Source: Eucalyptus grandis
Taxonomy: Eukaryota > Streptophyta > Magnoliopsida > Myrtales > Myrtaceae
Assembly (NCBI RefSeq): GCF_016545825.1
Contig: NC_052618.1
Span: forward strand, 42,602,196-42,666,195
Direction of reading: 5' to 3'
Length of the DNA: 64,000 nt
Part shown: positions 44,938 through 56,552 of the stretch, one piece after another
How the letters are laid out: the number at the start of each line of letters is the position of its first letter
Position numbering within the stretch: position 1 is the stretch's first letter
The notes under the pieces: generated by a model
What the model was told of the DNA's origin: nothing
The model's input: only the letters and a program-made list of their open reading frames with translations
The model's database searches: none
Made by a program: the position numbers and the translations under genes

Positions 44938-47527
44938 TGTCACATCCCGATCCTCAAGTGCACACCCATCCCTCATTGGTTGATATAATAGCGACGTCCC
45001 AGGACTCATCACCGACCCCGTTCTTTTTAATACGCATGCGGAAGCAATTAATAAATCCCCAGACAACAACAAGTTGAGATAAAGGACTTACCTTGGACTT
45101 AGTTCCATTCTGCAAATCAGTATATTTCAAATATACACAGGTCACATCAATTCACCCAATCAGATCGAATCATCGATCAATCGACTTAGTCGATTACATG
45201 TTATCACGACATTCCCCTAGTCGGTACATTCAATACTATTTATAAAGTCTGACCTTAATCTATGACTGCTACCCAAAGCTGAAAATAGATAGTATAGCTT
45301 GCCCAAAACTGATTGATTAGGGCCCCCAAGACATTAGAGTATATATGCTATATATGCTCGCCCAAAGCTGATAATAAGGTATACTGCTCACCCAAAGTTG
45401 ACATATCGCCTGTAGGCTGATATAGTATACCAGTATACTGCTTGCCTAAAGTTGAAATATCATCCGTAGATCGATATAGTATACCACTCCAACCATATAG
45501 TCAATTCATCATTTTTATCATATCCGATCAAAATAGACATGTGTGAATACACGGTCGGCCTTAGCCAAGATATAATAATTTTGCCTTCCACAATTCCCAC
45601 CGTTTTCAACAGCCCATTACATATTTTTGGCGTTATAAATCGATGGCTGGTTAATTTCTAATCAATTACCAAAATTGATTAATTTAGGAATAAAATCTTT
45701 AAATCAGAATTAAATCAATTCAGCACGATTTAGTACTCAAATAAATAAACAAACTGCACCACGATAATCAACATAAAATTTCAGTCGTCGGCTATCTCAC
45801 CCTAATTTTCAGAAATTAATTAATTAATTAATTAATTAATTAATTAATTACGAAAATTATTAAATAAATACAATAAATCCAATTTAGGCTTATAATGCCT
45901 AATTGGATGCCAAAATAGATCCGAAAAATATTTGATATTCATTCAATAAATACTATGACATATTTCCTTGCTAACTACACTAATCATTTGCCTAACATGC
46001 ATTGATAAGTCTATAATTTAATTACTTTAATCTAACCTATCTACATAATTATACTTAATTAAATCTAAACAACTCCTAAGCATCATTAGCATACTAAGTG
46101 AGGATTAGTGAGCAAAACTCACTTGTTTAACAAACGGTTCGGTGCAAAACGACGGGAATGTCGCGGGGCTCAACTTTCCTCAAAGTTGGCCTAGCAACCG
46201 AGGCTCGGGACCACCTCAAAACGGGCCTTGAAGGTGATTGGATACCCACAAACTCAGCCTCTGTTTTGAGTTGCAAAAACAAGGAAACAAGGTTGGTTAG
46301 GCTTTTGCTTATGCTTGTTGGATTGCAGAGAGGAAACCAACAGCTTCAACGGCGAAAACGGGCCGATCGGAGCTCCGGCGAGTGGGTGGTCGGTAACCAA
46401 TGGCTCCCGAGGTTAAGGGGGATGTGCTGGTGGTTAGAACGGGCAAAGGAAGGGTCAGAATTGAGAGAAACTCACGAAAAATGTGAAACAATGCAGGTGG
46501 GCAGGGGACTGACGGATCGGCGACCGGCGGCTTGCGACGGCCATACAAGACGGCCGGCGGCTCCGTTCGGGCGAGGTCTGGCTCTTTGGAACGGTCTAGA
46601 TGTGCTGGTCACGATGATGGGTGGATCATTGGCTAATTCGTTCAAGAAGAGCACTTTCAACTTAGATCTTTGGTGAAAGGTCAGCTGGAGCAGAAACCGA
46701 CAAAAGAGAAAACAGAGAGGGAAAATGGTCCGGCGGTGGTGTGGTTGCTCTGGCGACTTCCTTGGCTACTGGTGGTCTTCGAATAGCAAGGATGGAAGGA
46801 GTTACAAATTTGCAACATTTCTTCACCAAACCAGCCTTAATAAATTCAATTGACACCTCAATTAGTACATTGGTATTTTTCCTCACCAATTGATCCACCT
46901 CGCATTCTAATTGCTCGATAAAAAATGATCTCCGGCTTTTTCTAGACAAAAACGGTCTTATGCCGACTTTTTCCCAAAAAGTCTCGGATTGTAGAAAAAT
47001 CTTTTGAAACTAAGTCGACGCTCCTAGAATTTATTGTGACATGTTTCTGAAATCGGATTCAAATTCACGGTTAATTTCAATCTAGCACATTTTTAGTGCA
47101 AATGACCCGTGGTTGATTTTCTTCAAGCCACAATGTACCACTTCGACACATTGGCAACTCTTGGTAGTCGTGAAAATCTCAAGGTTTCAATTACGAGCAC
47201 AGGGTACTCAAAACAACAGAAAATCGGTCTAGTGCCAATCGATGAGAATTTTGCAATTAAGTGGAATCACCCACACTTTAATCACACATCTCAATCGAAT
47301 CGACCTATTCATGATCTCTGATCGATTTTGACAATGCCGTAATGACCCTTATAGATTAGCACGATCGAGCAGTCGACTTCTAGTCAAATTCTCAAATCCA
47401 TTGTATTAAAATCTCTTAATGACTTTCCCAGATAGTCTAGTTATCTCTGAAAATAACACTATAGACGTGTCGATGAAAAGCCCGATTTATTCAATTGAAA
47501 ATAGTACTGAAAATGCAGGATGTCACG
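44938..47527 (-). mobile_element. Ty3/gypsy solo LTR in the RT gene of element B
   Basis: A 2590-bp insert with ends TGTCACATCC ... GGATGTCACG, an imperfect 10-bp inverted pair, flanked by the 5-bp duplication GGTTT (44933-44937 and 47528-47532). No pol domain or second LTR lies inside, so it is a solo LTR. On the minus strand it reads like a Tekay-type leader (ACATCCTGCATTTTCAG start, CCCTCTCTGTTTTCTC-type leader, Pro-rich chance frame near 46309-46548). Near 45340-45500 are subrepeats with CCCAAAGTTGA and GATATAGTATACCA; (TTAA)n lies at about 45818-45850. The plus-strand frame at 46158-46676 is probably chance. Confidence 0.75.
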
Positions 47528-48310
47528 GGTTTTCAGGAACAAAATGAATGAGAAAGGAAAAGTGATCAGAAATAAAACAAGACTCGTGACAAAAGAATAT
47601 ACACAGGAAGAATGGATAGACTAAGATGAGACCTATGCACCAGTAGCAAGGTTAGAAGCAATTAGATTATTACTTGTTTTTGTTTGTTATAAAAATTTCA
47701 GGTTATTCCAAATGAATGTCAAAAGTGCATTCCTAAATGGGTTCATACAAGAAGAAGTCTATGTGGAACAACCACCAGGATTTGAAGATCCAAGGAACCA
47801 AACTCAGTCTATAGACTGAAAAAAGCCTTGTATGGACTAAATCAAGCACCTTGAGTCTGGTATGAAAGGTTGAGTAAGTTTTTAACTCATAATGGTTTTG
47901 AAAAAGGAAATGTTGATACTACTCTTTTTATAAAAAAGGGAAGGAAAATATTTTTTGCTTGTACAAATTTATGTAGATGATATTATTTTTGGTTCTCCTA
48001 ATGAAAGTCTCTACAAGAAATTTTCAAGATCTATGCAGGATGAATTCGAGATGAGTATGATGGGTGAGTTAACTTTCTTTCTAGGATTGCAAGTCAGACA
48101 ATCGAAAAAATGTATATTCATTCACTAAGAAAAATATGCCAAAGATCTCATCAAGAAATTTAGGTTGGAGAATTGCAAGACAAAGACACCAATGTTGAGC
48201 TCTTCGAAACTGGACAAGGATGAATGAGGGAAGAAAGTAGATCAGAAGTTGTACAAAAGCATGATCGGTTCTCTTCTTTACCTAACTAATACTAGACCTA
48301 ATATTTTATT
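47528..48310 (+). pseudogene. pol of element B, RT middle part (broken)
   Basis: Continues RT after the solo LTR: KMNEKGKVI, VYVEQPPGFEDP, GLNQAP, then the YVDDIIFGSP motif (about 47970) and DEFEMSMMGELTFFLGLQV. There are shifts near 47795 and 47945 and stops near 47622 and 47853. It ends where the MULE-type element interrupts it. Confidence 0.85.
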
Positions 48311-49622
48311 GGGATAAGTGTTCCAGAAGTCCTACAACTTGTCACGAAAGTGCATTTCAGTCATAAAACTTGCAAAAAGTGCATTTAAGTCCTAAAACTT
48401 GTCAAATTGTTTCAAACGAGTCCTAAGATCGACGCCGTTAGCCTTTTCCATTAAATATGCTGACGTGGCATTTTAAATAATTTTTTTATCTTCCACGTGT
48501 ATTTTTAATTATTTTTAATTATTTTTTAAAAATTAGATTTAAAAACTAAAAAAATCAAATTTATTCATTTTATCTTATTTTTACCAAAAAATTTTAAAAA
48601 AGTTAAAATATTTATTAAAAAAAAAAAAAAACAGCGGCTCCTCCCCCGCCGCCGCCCATCGCCGGAGGGGCCAGGCGACGGTCGCCGGCTCTGGGCGGGG
48701 GTGGCCGGGCCTCGCCGGCCCCAGGCGAGGGCCGGCGACTGTCGCCCGCCTTGGGCGAGGCCTCGTCGGCCCTCGCTCGGGGCCGACGAGGATCGCCCGG
48801 ATCTGGCGAGCCTCGCCGGCCCCAGCGAGGGCCGACGAGGCCTCGCCCGTGGTGGGCGATGGTCGCCGGCCCCCGTGAGGGCCGGCGACGACTCACCCGG
48901 GGGGGACGGCTGCCGGCCCCCGCGAGGCCGCGGGCCCAAATCCGGGCACCCGCACCGGCCGAGCGAGGGTGCCCTAATTTGGGCCCGTCGGCCCTCGCGG
49001 GGGCCGGCGTCCGTCGCCCCCGGGTGAGTCGTCTCCCGGCCCTCACGGGGCCAGCAACCGTCGCCCGCCCCGGGCGAGGCCTCGTCAACCCCTCGCTCGG
49101 GGCCGGTGAGGCTCGCCCGGATCCGGCGATCCTCACCGGCCCCGAGCGGGTTGACGAGGCCTCGCCCGGGCGGGCGACGGTCGCCGGCCCGCCTAGGGCC
49201 GACGAGGCCCGGCCACCCCGCCTGGGCCGGCAACCGTCGCCCGGCTCCGGCGACGGGCGGCGGCGGCCGCGGTGGCGGGGGAGAAGAGCCGCACTAATTT
49301 TTTTTTTAATAATTTTAAAAATAAATTTTTAACTTTTCTTTTTAGTTTTTTTGAAAATAGGATAAGAATAAATTTAATTTTTTTAGTTTTTAAATCTATA
49401 TTTTTTTAAATGGATAAAAATAATTAAAAAATACATGTGGAAAATAAAAAAAATATTTAAAATGCCACGTCAGCATATTTAACGGAAAATGCTAACGGCG
49501 TCGATCTTAGGACTCGTTTGAAACAATTTGACAAGTTTTAGGACTTAAATGCACTTTTTGCAAGTTTTAGGACTGAAATGCACTTTTGTGACAAGTTGTA
49601 GGACTTCTGGAACACTTATCCC
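48311..49622. mobile_element. MULE-type foldback element, non-autonomous
   Basis: 1312 bp flanked by a perfect 9-bp duplication TATTTTATT (48302-48310 and 49623-49631), the Mutator hallmark. The ends GGGATAAGTGTTCCAGAAGTC are inverted almost perfectly for over 160 bases, and pairing continues through the whole element: AT-rich sub-terminal part, then a roughly 650-bp GC-rich middle, folding about a centre near 48960 (CCCAAATCCGGGCACC against GGTGCCCTAATTTGGG). The long Pro/Arg/Gly frames on both strands (48565-49332) follow from GC content and symmetry. No transposase is present. Confidence 0.88.
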
Positions 49623-49631
49623 TATTTTATT

Positions 49632-50231
49632 CAGTGTTTGCATCTATGCTAGATTTCGGTCTGATCCCAGAGTCTCATTTAGTGCTGCAAAACGTATCAT
49701 TAAATATGTTGCAACTTCTCCAAAACTGGTTCTATGGTATCCAAAAGAATGAGACTTTACTCTTCTTGGATATTTAGATGTTGATTTAGTAGGTTGTTAA
49801 ATCGATAGAAAAAGCACATTTGGTACTTGTCAACTATTGGAAAATATGCTGGTATCTTGGTTCTGAAGAAAGCAAAATACTGTAGCATTATCAACAGCAA
49901 AAGCAATGTATGTTGCTCTTGGGAGTTGTTGCTCTCAAATCCTATGATAAGACAACAATTAAGAGACTTTACGATTGAAGAATCGTGCATCGAGATCAAA
50001 TCCGACAACACTAGTGCTATTAATCTCACCAAGAACCCAATTCTTCATTCAAGGGTGAAGCATATAGAGATTTGACATCACTTTATAAGAGATCATATCC
50101 AAAATGGGGAGATCATGATTCAGTTCATTGATTCGAAGAATCAGTTGGCAGACATCTTTACGAAGCTTATGGAGAAAAATCTATTTGAGTCTATTTGCAC
50201 CAAATTGAATATTATATCTTCAATCATTTAA
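49632..50231 (+). pseudogene. pol of element B, RNase H end (broken)
   Basis: Continues after the foldback element: SVCIYARFRSDP, AAKRIIKYVATSPKL, later ALGSCCSQIL-like and NTSAINLTKNPILHSRVKHIEI (read in parts), ending near 50231. Stops near 49750, 49798 and 49866 break it. Confidence 0.85.
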
Positions 50232-50628
50232 AGTCTGAAGCTAGTCAGACTCAGAATGTCCAGAAGCTACTTCAATAAGAGAATGTCTCGAATCCAAGTA
50301 TTTTAATTTTTGGTATGAAAATGTATGATTATCCGAATCGTCACTTGCCTAATTATTTTTAGAAATAAATATTTAATTGATAATTTTTGGATTTTGGATT
50401 TTTGGAAGTTACCCTTTTGAAAATTGTTCTGAAAAGGCATTTTATTGTGACGTTTCAAGTACCCCGTTTCACTCTCTTTATATACCCTATTGTATTTCTT
50501 TCGAACACATTGTTTCAAAACCCTAGAATACAAACTCTCTTCTCTGACTTTTACTCTCTAGATTTCTCTACAAGTTTTCTTCTTTTCTACACTCGAACTC
50601 GTTCTCGAAATTCTCTAAGTCTGTAAAC

Positions 50629-52829
50629 ATGTCTTACCAAAGAAAATCCTCTCGAATTGCAAGCAAAGGGCCTCAAAATGTGCCAGAAGGGCAGACACAT
50701 TTCAATCTCACTGAAGAAGACTCTCCGCAGCAATCTCCATAGAAGTCTCCACAGAATCCTTTGTGCCAACCTTTGGAAGAGGAAGTCCAGCAAAACGCAG
50801 TACCTCTCAAGACTTTAACCCCCCAGGTTCTTTATAAACATTATTATTGATTTTCCAAGAGGACACGGGCATAGGAATGAAATGTTGTTTTTAAGAACGA
50901 TGGAACGCTTAGGAATAGAGCCGCAAGGATCGACAAAGAAAGCTTTTCTTAATTGTCCTTCTGACCCTAGGTTCAATGCTGAGCATCCTAAAAACAAGGA
51001 TGATGATGAAAGGATGTTTTTGAATTTTCAACCTAAAATGGGTGTGGCTGCTAATGAACCAGATGATAGAATGAAACTCTTTCGTTCTAAGGAACACAAA
51101 AAATTTACAACCAAATGCTAAAGAGAGGGGTGATGAGCCCTCGAACTGTCGATTTTGACTTCCTGGACTCAATCGAGGTGAACTTAAGAGAAAAGTTGGC
51201 CTTTCTTCAACTTGAGAATTTCTGTTCTGAGACGGCTATTGCATATCCAAAGTTGACTACATTTTTCTACTCGAATCTATCTTTTCTTGACCAGAATCAA
51301 ATCCAGTTTACTGTGAGTGATAAAGCCTATGTGGTGGATGTTGACACACCAGTAGACATTCTTAGGGTGGAAATGAGTGGTTTTCAACCGATTAGTGTCT
51401 CTGTAGGACAAGCCACTAGATTTCTTGTTAAGAACATATTACTAGAAGGAGGCATCACATATTCTAGACTATGAGCCTTAAATGTTCTATTGCACAAAGT
51501 TGTCATTAACTGCATCAGATCGAAGGCTACATCAAAAACAGATGTTTCTAGATTTGAAGCAAGACTAATGTTTGCTATCTGCAATGGAATGAGATTTCCA
51601 CTCCCTCATACAATCCTGATGCACATGTACAGGACAGTTATGAAGGACAAAGGACAATTGCCTTATTTAGCGCTGGTAACACAGTTGTTTAGACATTTTC
51701 AGATCCAGTTTCCCGCCTCACTTTGCTCTCGAACTGTTGCTCTCATGATAATAGAACTGAAGATGATTTCAAAGATGTGGTTGAAAGATCTGAACAAAGT
51801 TATTAACTGCTTGAAGAATGAGTCCTCAAGCAAAACCAAAGAAGATTCTGCTGGAAGAAAGAGAAAAGGCAAGGCAGTTGTGAAAGAACCTGTAAAGAAG
51901 AGAAGATCACTCATCTTGCAAGACAAAGAGGATGGAAATGATCTTACAATTTCTGCAATTGCCTTAAAGAATCTTCAAGGTTTTGTTGGTTTTGAGAAAC
52001 CAAAGGAAAAGGAAGGAGGACACAGAGAAGAAACCGAGCAAGAAGAGCAAGGAGATCATGACAAAGCAGAAGAAACAGAGAAGGAAGAAGCAGAAAGAGA
52101 AGAAGGAATAAGGGCTGAAGAAGAAGAAGAAGGTCATGAGAATGACTGTTATGCAGAGACAGTTGCAATCACATCGTCTGAAGATTCAGAAGCAACTAAG
52201 AGTGGACCAATAGGAGTACGAACAAAAAAAGAACATCACCCTCGTTATGAAAATGATAAAACACAATAAGAAGGAATCCCTTCTCCACCTGTAGACACAG
52301 AAACAGGGGGAGCTGTTGAGAAAACATGGACTTCTTCTCCTCATTTTGCGAGTGATGGCATCAGTCGATCTCCTACGAACACAGAAAATGTATATGCTTC
52401 TCAATTTCCTGAAGCTGACATTAAAGAATCTACTTCGAATCTTGGAACTAGACAAGTTGATGTTCCCTCATCTCTGGCTCTCCACGACTTCAATTCGATG
52501 AAGCTAGTGCACAGATTGAACCAAATGCTGACTATCAAAGGATGATAGAGCTCCTTTTGGAGGTAAAAGCTTAGCAATACACTATAGAGATTGAGATCTA
52601 GAAACTCCACACTGCTTTGAGATCCACTTCTGATTCTCACACTGGAAAAGTACAGTCTTTAAATGCTCAGATACAGAGTTTGAATCAACAAGTCCCTCAG
52701 ATTGTGGTCCAGAATGATCAGGCTCTTCAGATTCTCAAGACTGTTCAGACTGAAGTCGAGAATGTTCATCGCCAGTGCCAGAAGGTTGAAGAAGCAGTGC
52801 AATCAATTAGAGATTTCCAACTAGTTTGA
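50629..52829 (+). pseudogene. Extra 3' ORF of element B (broken)
   Basis: Same plan as in A and C. Basic start MSYQRKSSRIASKG; middle domain with MLKRGVMSPRTVDFDFLDS, LLQLENFCSETAIAYPKLT-type sequence (read FLQLENF here), VDVDTPVDIL; then HKVVINCIRSKATSKTDV, HMYRTVMKDKGQLPYLALV, FRHFQIQF; a nuclear-signal-like KKRRSLILQDKED; a long Glu/Lys-rich stretch (about 52000-52140); and a helix-rich C-terminus (TVQTEVENVHRQCQKVEEA). The longest open piece is 51490-52269. Stops lie near 50740, 50847, 51472 and 52267. Confidence 0.75.
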
Positions 52830-52894
52830 ATTCCTTGACAACTTTGATTCCATTTATCTCTTCTCTATTTTGACTTTATCCACCTTTTGTTGTT

Positions 52895-52911
52895 GACAAA
52901 AAGGCGGAGAA
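52895..52911 (+). other. Internal polypurine tract of element B
   Basis: GACAAAAAGGCGGAGAA, one C within the G run compared with A. The LTR-adjacent tract is TCAAAAATGGGGAGAT (53182-53197). Confidence 0.75.
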
Positions 52912-53197
52912 TGTGCAGATTTGAACTTTTGAACTTAACCTTTTGCAGATTTGTTTGATGTTTTGAACACTTATATTCTACAGCAATCTTTGTGGTAGTT
53001 TATGAATATGGATGTTTAAATCTTGATGTGTGTCTAATTTTTCAAGATTAATATGTTTTCTGTGGTTGCAAAATCAATGATATCTAGATCCTTGACAAAT
53101 TGTTTTTATAAGATATCATGTATTGCTAAGTGTTGTTTTGTAAGATATAAATCTTTAAATCTGCAGGGAATTTTTGTCACATCAAAAATGGGGAGAT

Positions 53198-53300
53198 TGT
53201 TGGAGAAAACTCCTTTGATGTTTTGAAGTTGACAAAACTTATTCAAAGTATATTCTGAAGATTTCTAGATTTCTGTGTCAAAGTATAAGATTGCCAGACT
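53198..53300 (+). repeat. Truncated 3' LTR of element B
   Basis: The first about 103 bases match the 5' LTR (TGTTGGAGAAAACTCCTTTGATG ... TTGCCAGACT); then the match ends abruptly at AGCGAGGGAAGCC. The remaining about 880 bases of the LTR are absent before element C begins. Confidence 0.88.
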
Positions 53301-53784
53301 AGCGAGGGAAGCCCTCACTTGACCTAGCCAAGGGCTGCCCTCGCTCGACGCCAACGAGGCTAGTGATGATTGCCGTCTGGCCTCCAACCTTCGAACTTAG
53401 AATCTCTAGTTTCGTAGGGACAACTCTCAACCCTCAATTGGGTTTTCTAGTCGACCCCCAAAAATGAGGCTAGTGATGATTGTCATCTTTTTAAGTTGTT
53501 TAAACAATTAGTTAATAAATAAACCGATCATAAGGGGTATGAGTCTTGATGAGGCTTAACATGGTTTAGCATACCTGCTGTGGAAAGTTCCTAATGAATG
53601 AAGTGATGTCATCCATGGGGAGCGAGTACTAATGTGAGGGCTAGCATGACAAAAGTACCTCGAAATTTGATGTGCACAACGTCCTCATCTTTTGAGGTGT
53701 GTCGCTCATGTGGGTATGAATCACGACACCTTCCGCCATCACATGAGGTACGAGCTTGAGAGAGCTCATGACCGTATACAAGGG
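53301..53784. other. Intervening DNA between elements B and C
   Basis: No gene. The first about 100 bases (GAGGGAAGCCCTC ... GCCCTCGCTCGACGCC) resemble the GC-rich cores of the PIF-type elements at 10652 and 12904. The rest (for example GAGGTGTGTCGCTCATG near 53695) has a related phrase after element C (ATATGTCGCTCAAG near 63630), so it may belong to one older repeat into which C was inserted. Confidence 0.4.
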
Positions 53785-54793
53785 TGTTGGAGAAAACTTC
53801 TTTATTTATTTTGAAGCTGACAAAACATTTCCATCAGTTTAGTCTAAAGACTTGCAGACTCTTTTGTCAAAGTCTGAAGATTGACAGACTCAAGATTTAA
53901 AGTATGCCCTTATTGACAGTTTCTAGACTGACGAAGAAGACTTATCCAGATTCGAGTAATTTTTTATGGTTTTGATTCGAGCGGCCTAGACCAACGAAGA
54001 AGACTTATCCAGATTCGAGTAATTTTTTATGGTTTTGATTCGAGCGGCTAAAGAAGTTCTCACGGTTGGAGATAGCATCTCAAGATCTATTATTCGTTTT
54101 GAATTTAATTCGAGTAATTTGGATATGTTGATTGGCGAAGTATACTTGGAATGTTCTACTTATGGAAACCTAGATCCTGATTGTATGGGCGAGCAAGATT
54201 GGTGGGCTATCATCACATTCCTTAAGTAACTCGAGGTCTCCCTAATTGATTCTGTCCAACGGGTAGATTGGAAGAACTACTTTGGAAGGTGCCAACGGAT
54301 ATGAAGGCATGGAGGAGTATATAAGGAAGACGCTCTAGTTATTCCAGGGAGTGCGCAATAGATAAATTCCAAAGTCTGAAGCTCTTTGTTCTTTGCCGAT
54401 TCAATTGTTGAGCGTAAATTTGTACTCAAAAGAGAGTTTAGATATTTGTGAGGCCTTGTGGAAGTGTAGCAGAGTCTCTACACTGTGGAATCAATGACGT
54501 GATACTGTAACAACTCTTTTGATTCATAGTGAAATCCAACCGGTGGGCTGTCAGTACGGGGGAGTGGACGTAGGCTTGGATTAATCCGAACCACTATAAA
54601 CTTTGTGTTCTTATTCTATTCCCTAAACTCTTTTATTTTGTTCGTAACTCTATTTAATTGTTAGAGTCTGATTTCCTCTGCAAAGTCTATTGTCAACCAG
54701 ACTCAGGTTAAAAATAAAATTTTTACATTATATTTTGCAAAATCTGTTTTTGCACATATTCACCCCCTCTAGGTGCTCGTACTAGCGCTTTCA
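53785..54793 (+). repeat. 5' LTR of element C (with internal 63-bp duplication)
   Basis: Starts TGTTGGAGAAAACTTC and ends GCTTTCA; 1009 bp. A 63-bp unit (from CTAGAC at 53923 to the next CTAGAC at 53986, containing ACGAAGAAGACTTATCC ... GATTCGAGCGG) is present twice in tandem; the 3' LTR has it once. TATATAAG at 54318-54325 is a likely promoter box. GAGTGGACGTAGGCTTGG ... CCACTATAAA lies at about 54561-54600 and CACCCCCTCTAGGTG at about 54761-54775. Confidence 0.94.
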
Positions 54794-54795
54794 AT

Positions 54796-54807
54796 TGGTA
54801 TCAGAGC
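54796..54807 (+). other. Primer-binding site of element C
   Basis: TGGTATCAGAGC, exactly complementary to the 3' end of plant initiator-Met tRNA, two bases after the LTR. Confidence 0.92.
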
Positions 54808-54856
54808 CTGTGTACTCATTTAAATTGAACTGTTCTTACTTTAGAGTTAAAGATCC

Positions 54857-56539
54857 ATGGCTAGTATGTTGGCTCCAGGATTGGTTGAAGGGCAAAGCAA
54901 CACCAGACTGCCTTATTTTGATGGAAAGGAATACAACATATGGAAAAAAAAAATGAAAGCATTCCTAAGATCGAAAGATCCTCTGGAATGGGATATGGTA
55001 GACAAAGGAATCATTCCTAAAGCTACAACAGTCTTAGAAAGGGGAAAATAAGTTGCAGAGGCTAGCAAGATGACTCAAGAAGAAATAACCAAGAGACAAA
55101 CTCTTGATGCAAAAGCAATTTGCTCCTTCTATTGTGCATTATCTCTTACTGAATATAACATAATATCTTCTTGTGAAACAGCTAAAGAAGTCTGGGATAG
55201 GCTACACATCACCTATGAAGGAATTGATCAAGTGAAAGAAACCAGGATCAATATTCTGCTCGGTAAATATGAAGCCTTTAAGATGAAGCCAGGAGAATCT
55301 ATCACTGACATGTTTAGTCGTTTTACAGAAATCGTAAATGGTCTTGAGTATCAAAGTCAACCAATCTTAGGACCCATGAAGGTTAACAAATTGCTGCGTA
55401 GACTTTCCAAAGATTGGAATCACGTACAGACCTCAATAAGAGACACAGAGGATCATGCCACTCTCCGTTGATGAATTGGTTGGCACTCTTCAGTCTTATG
55501 AAGTTGGAGCAAATCAATGAAGATGAAGATCCCAAAGGTAAAAACTATGTTGCTTTAAAATCTAATGATGACTATGATATTATAGATTCTGAAGATGATA
55601 TGGACGATGAAGAGCTTGCTCTCATGATAAGAAGGTTCAGAAAACTAAACAAAAAGGGAAGAAGATTCAATTGGAATAAACAAAACTCTCAAAAGTTTCA
55701 AAATAAATCAGGTGAGGACGATGAATCCAATCAAGCTTGTTTTGAATGCAAGAAAAAGGGACACATCAGACCCAACTATCCCTTGCTGAAGAAAAAGAAA
55801 GGAAAAGATGAAAAATACAGAAAGGTACTCAAAACAAAAACTTGGAGTAATACCGAATGCAAAGAAAGTGATGAGGATTATGCTAATATTTGTCTAATGG
55901 CAAAATTAGAATCAAACTTAGACTCAAACAGCGAGACCAAGGTAAGTAATTTAAAAATCCCTACTAAAGTCTCAAAATACATAGACGAACTGTGTCTTAG
56001 TCTCAAAACCTCTCTTAAAAGGATTTCCGAGCTAAAAAGGGAAAATTCTACACTGAAGCAACAGGAGATTGTTTGGAAAGAAAAGTTCAAAAATTTAGAA
56101 AAAAAACTCTATTACTTTAAATAAAAACACAAACTCTCTTTCAAAAGAAAAGACACTTTTGAAAAATGATATTTCAAGTATTTCAAAAGGTTTTCTATAG
56201 GATCGAGAAATTGAAAAGATTCTTTCAGCACAAAGACCTTACTTTAACAAATCAGGCTTGGGAATGACTTCTGAAACCATTCCTCTTATTCATTTTCCAA
56301 AAGTAAAGGAAAGAATCAAACAAAAACCTACAAAAGACTTTTATAGAAATCATTTTTAAAAAATCTTTGTAAAACCTGTTGGTCGTAATGCTCTTAAATG
56401 TTCTAATCGCAACTGCTTAGAACACTTTGAGAAAGAATGTCCTATGATTTGGAGACCTGTTAAGAAAGATTGGGCAAAGACCGTACATTGCACTAACTCC
56501 ATTGGACCCAAGAAAGTGTGGGTACCAAAGAAAGCTTGA
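54857..56539 (+). pseudogene. gag of element C (broken)
   Basis: About 560 codons. MASMLAPGLVEGQSNT; FDGKEYNIWKKKM; UBN2-type domain (SSCETAKEVWDRLHITYEG, MKPGESITDMFSRFTEI); acidic stretch; zinc knuckle CFECKKKGHIRPNY with the last Cys lost; coiled-coil-like part; second knuckle C..R...CLEHFEKEC with one Cys lost (about 56398-56440); end KKVWVPKKA. Stops lie near 55049 and 56122, with shifts near 55470 and 56190. Confidence 0.86.
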
Positions 56540-56552
56540 GTTTCTTTTTTAA

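Larger units (their letters stand above)
40461..53300 (+). mobile_element. Copia (Sirevirus-type) retrotransposon B, with two nested insertions and a truncated 3' LTR
   Basis: 5' LTR 40461-41445, gag, pol, extra ORF, and only about 103 bases of the 3' LTR (53198-53300). A 2590-bp solo LTR (44938-47527) sits in the RT region and a 1312-bp MULE-type foldback (48311-49622) in the RNase H region. Without these it is about 8.9 kb. The left flank is TGGAG, and no right target duplication remains because the 3' LTR is cut. Confidence 0.9.

Noticed and set aside
46158..46676. 172-codon plus-strand frame in the solo LTR
   Set aside because: The LTR appears to be on the minus strand, and the frame has no recognisable domain.
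48565..49332. Long Pro/Arg/Gly/Ala-rich reading frames on both strands
   Set aside because: They lie in the GC-rich symmetric middle of the foldback element, are open on both strands at once, and show no domain; they are a by-product of base composition.
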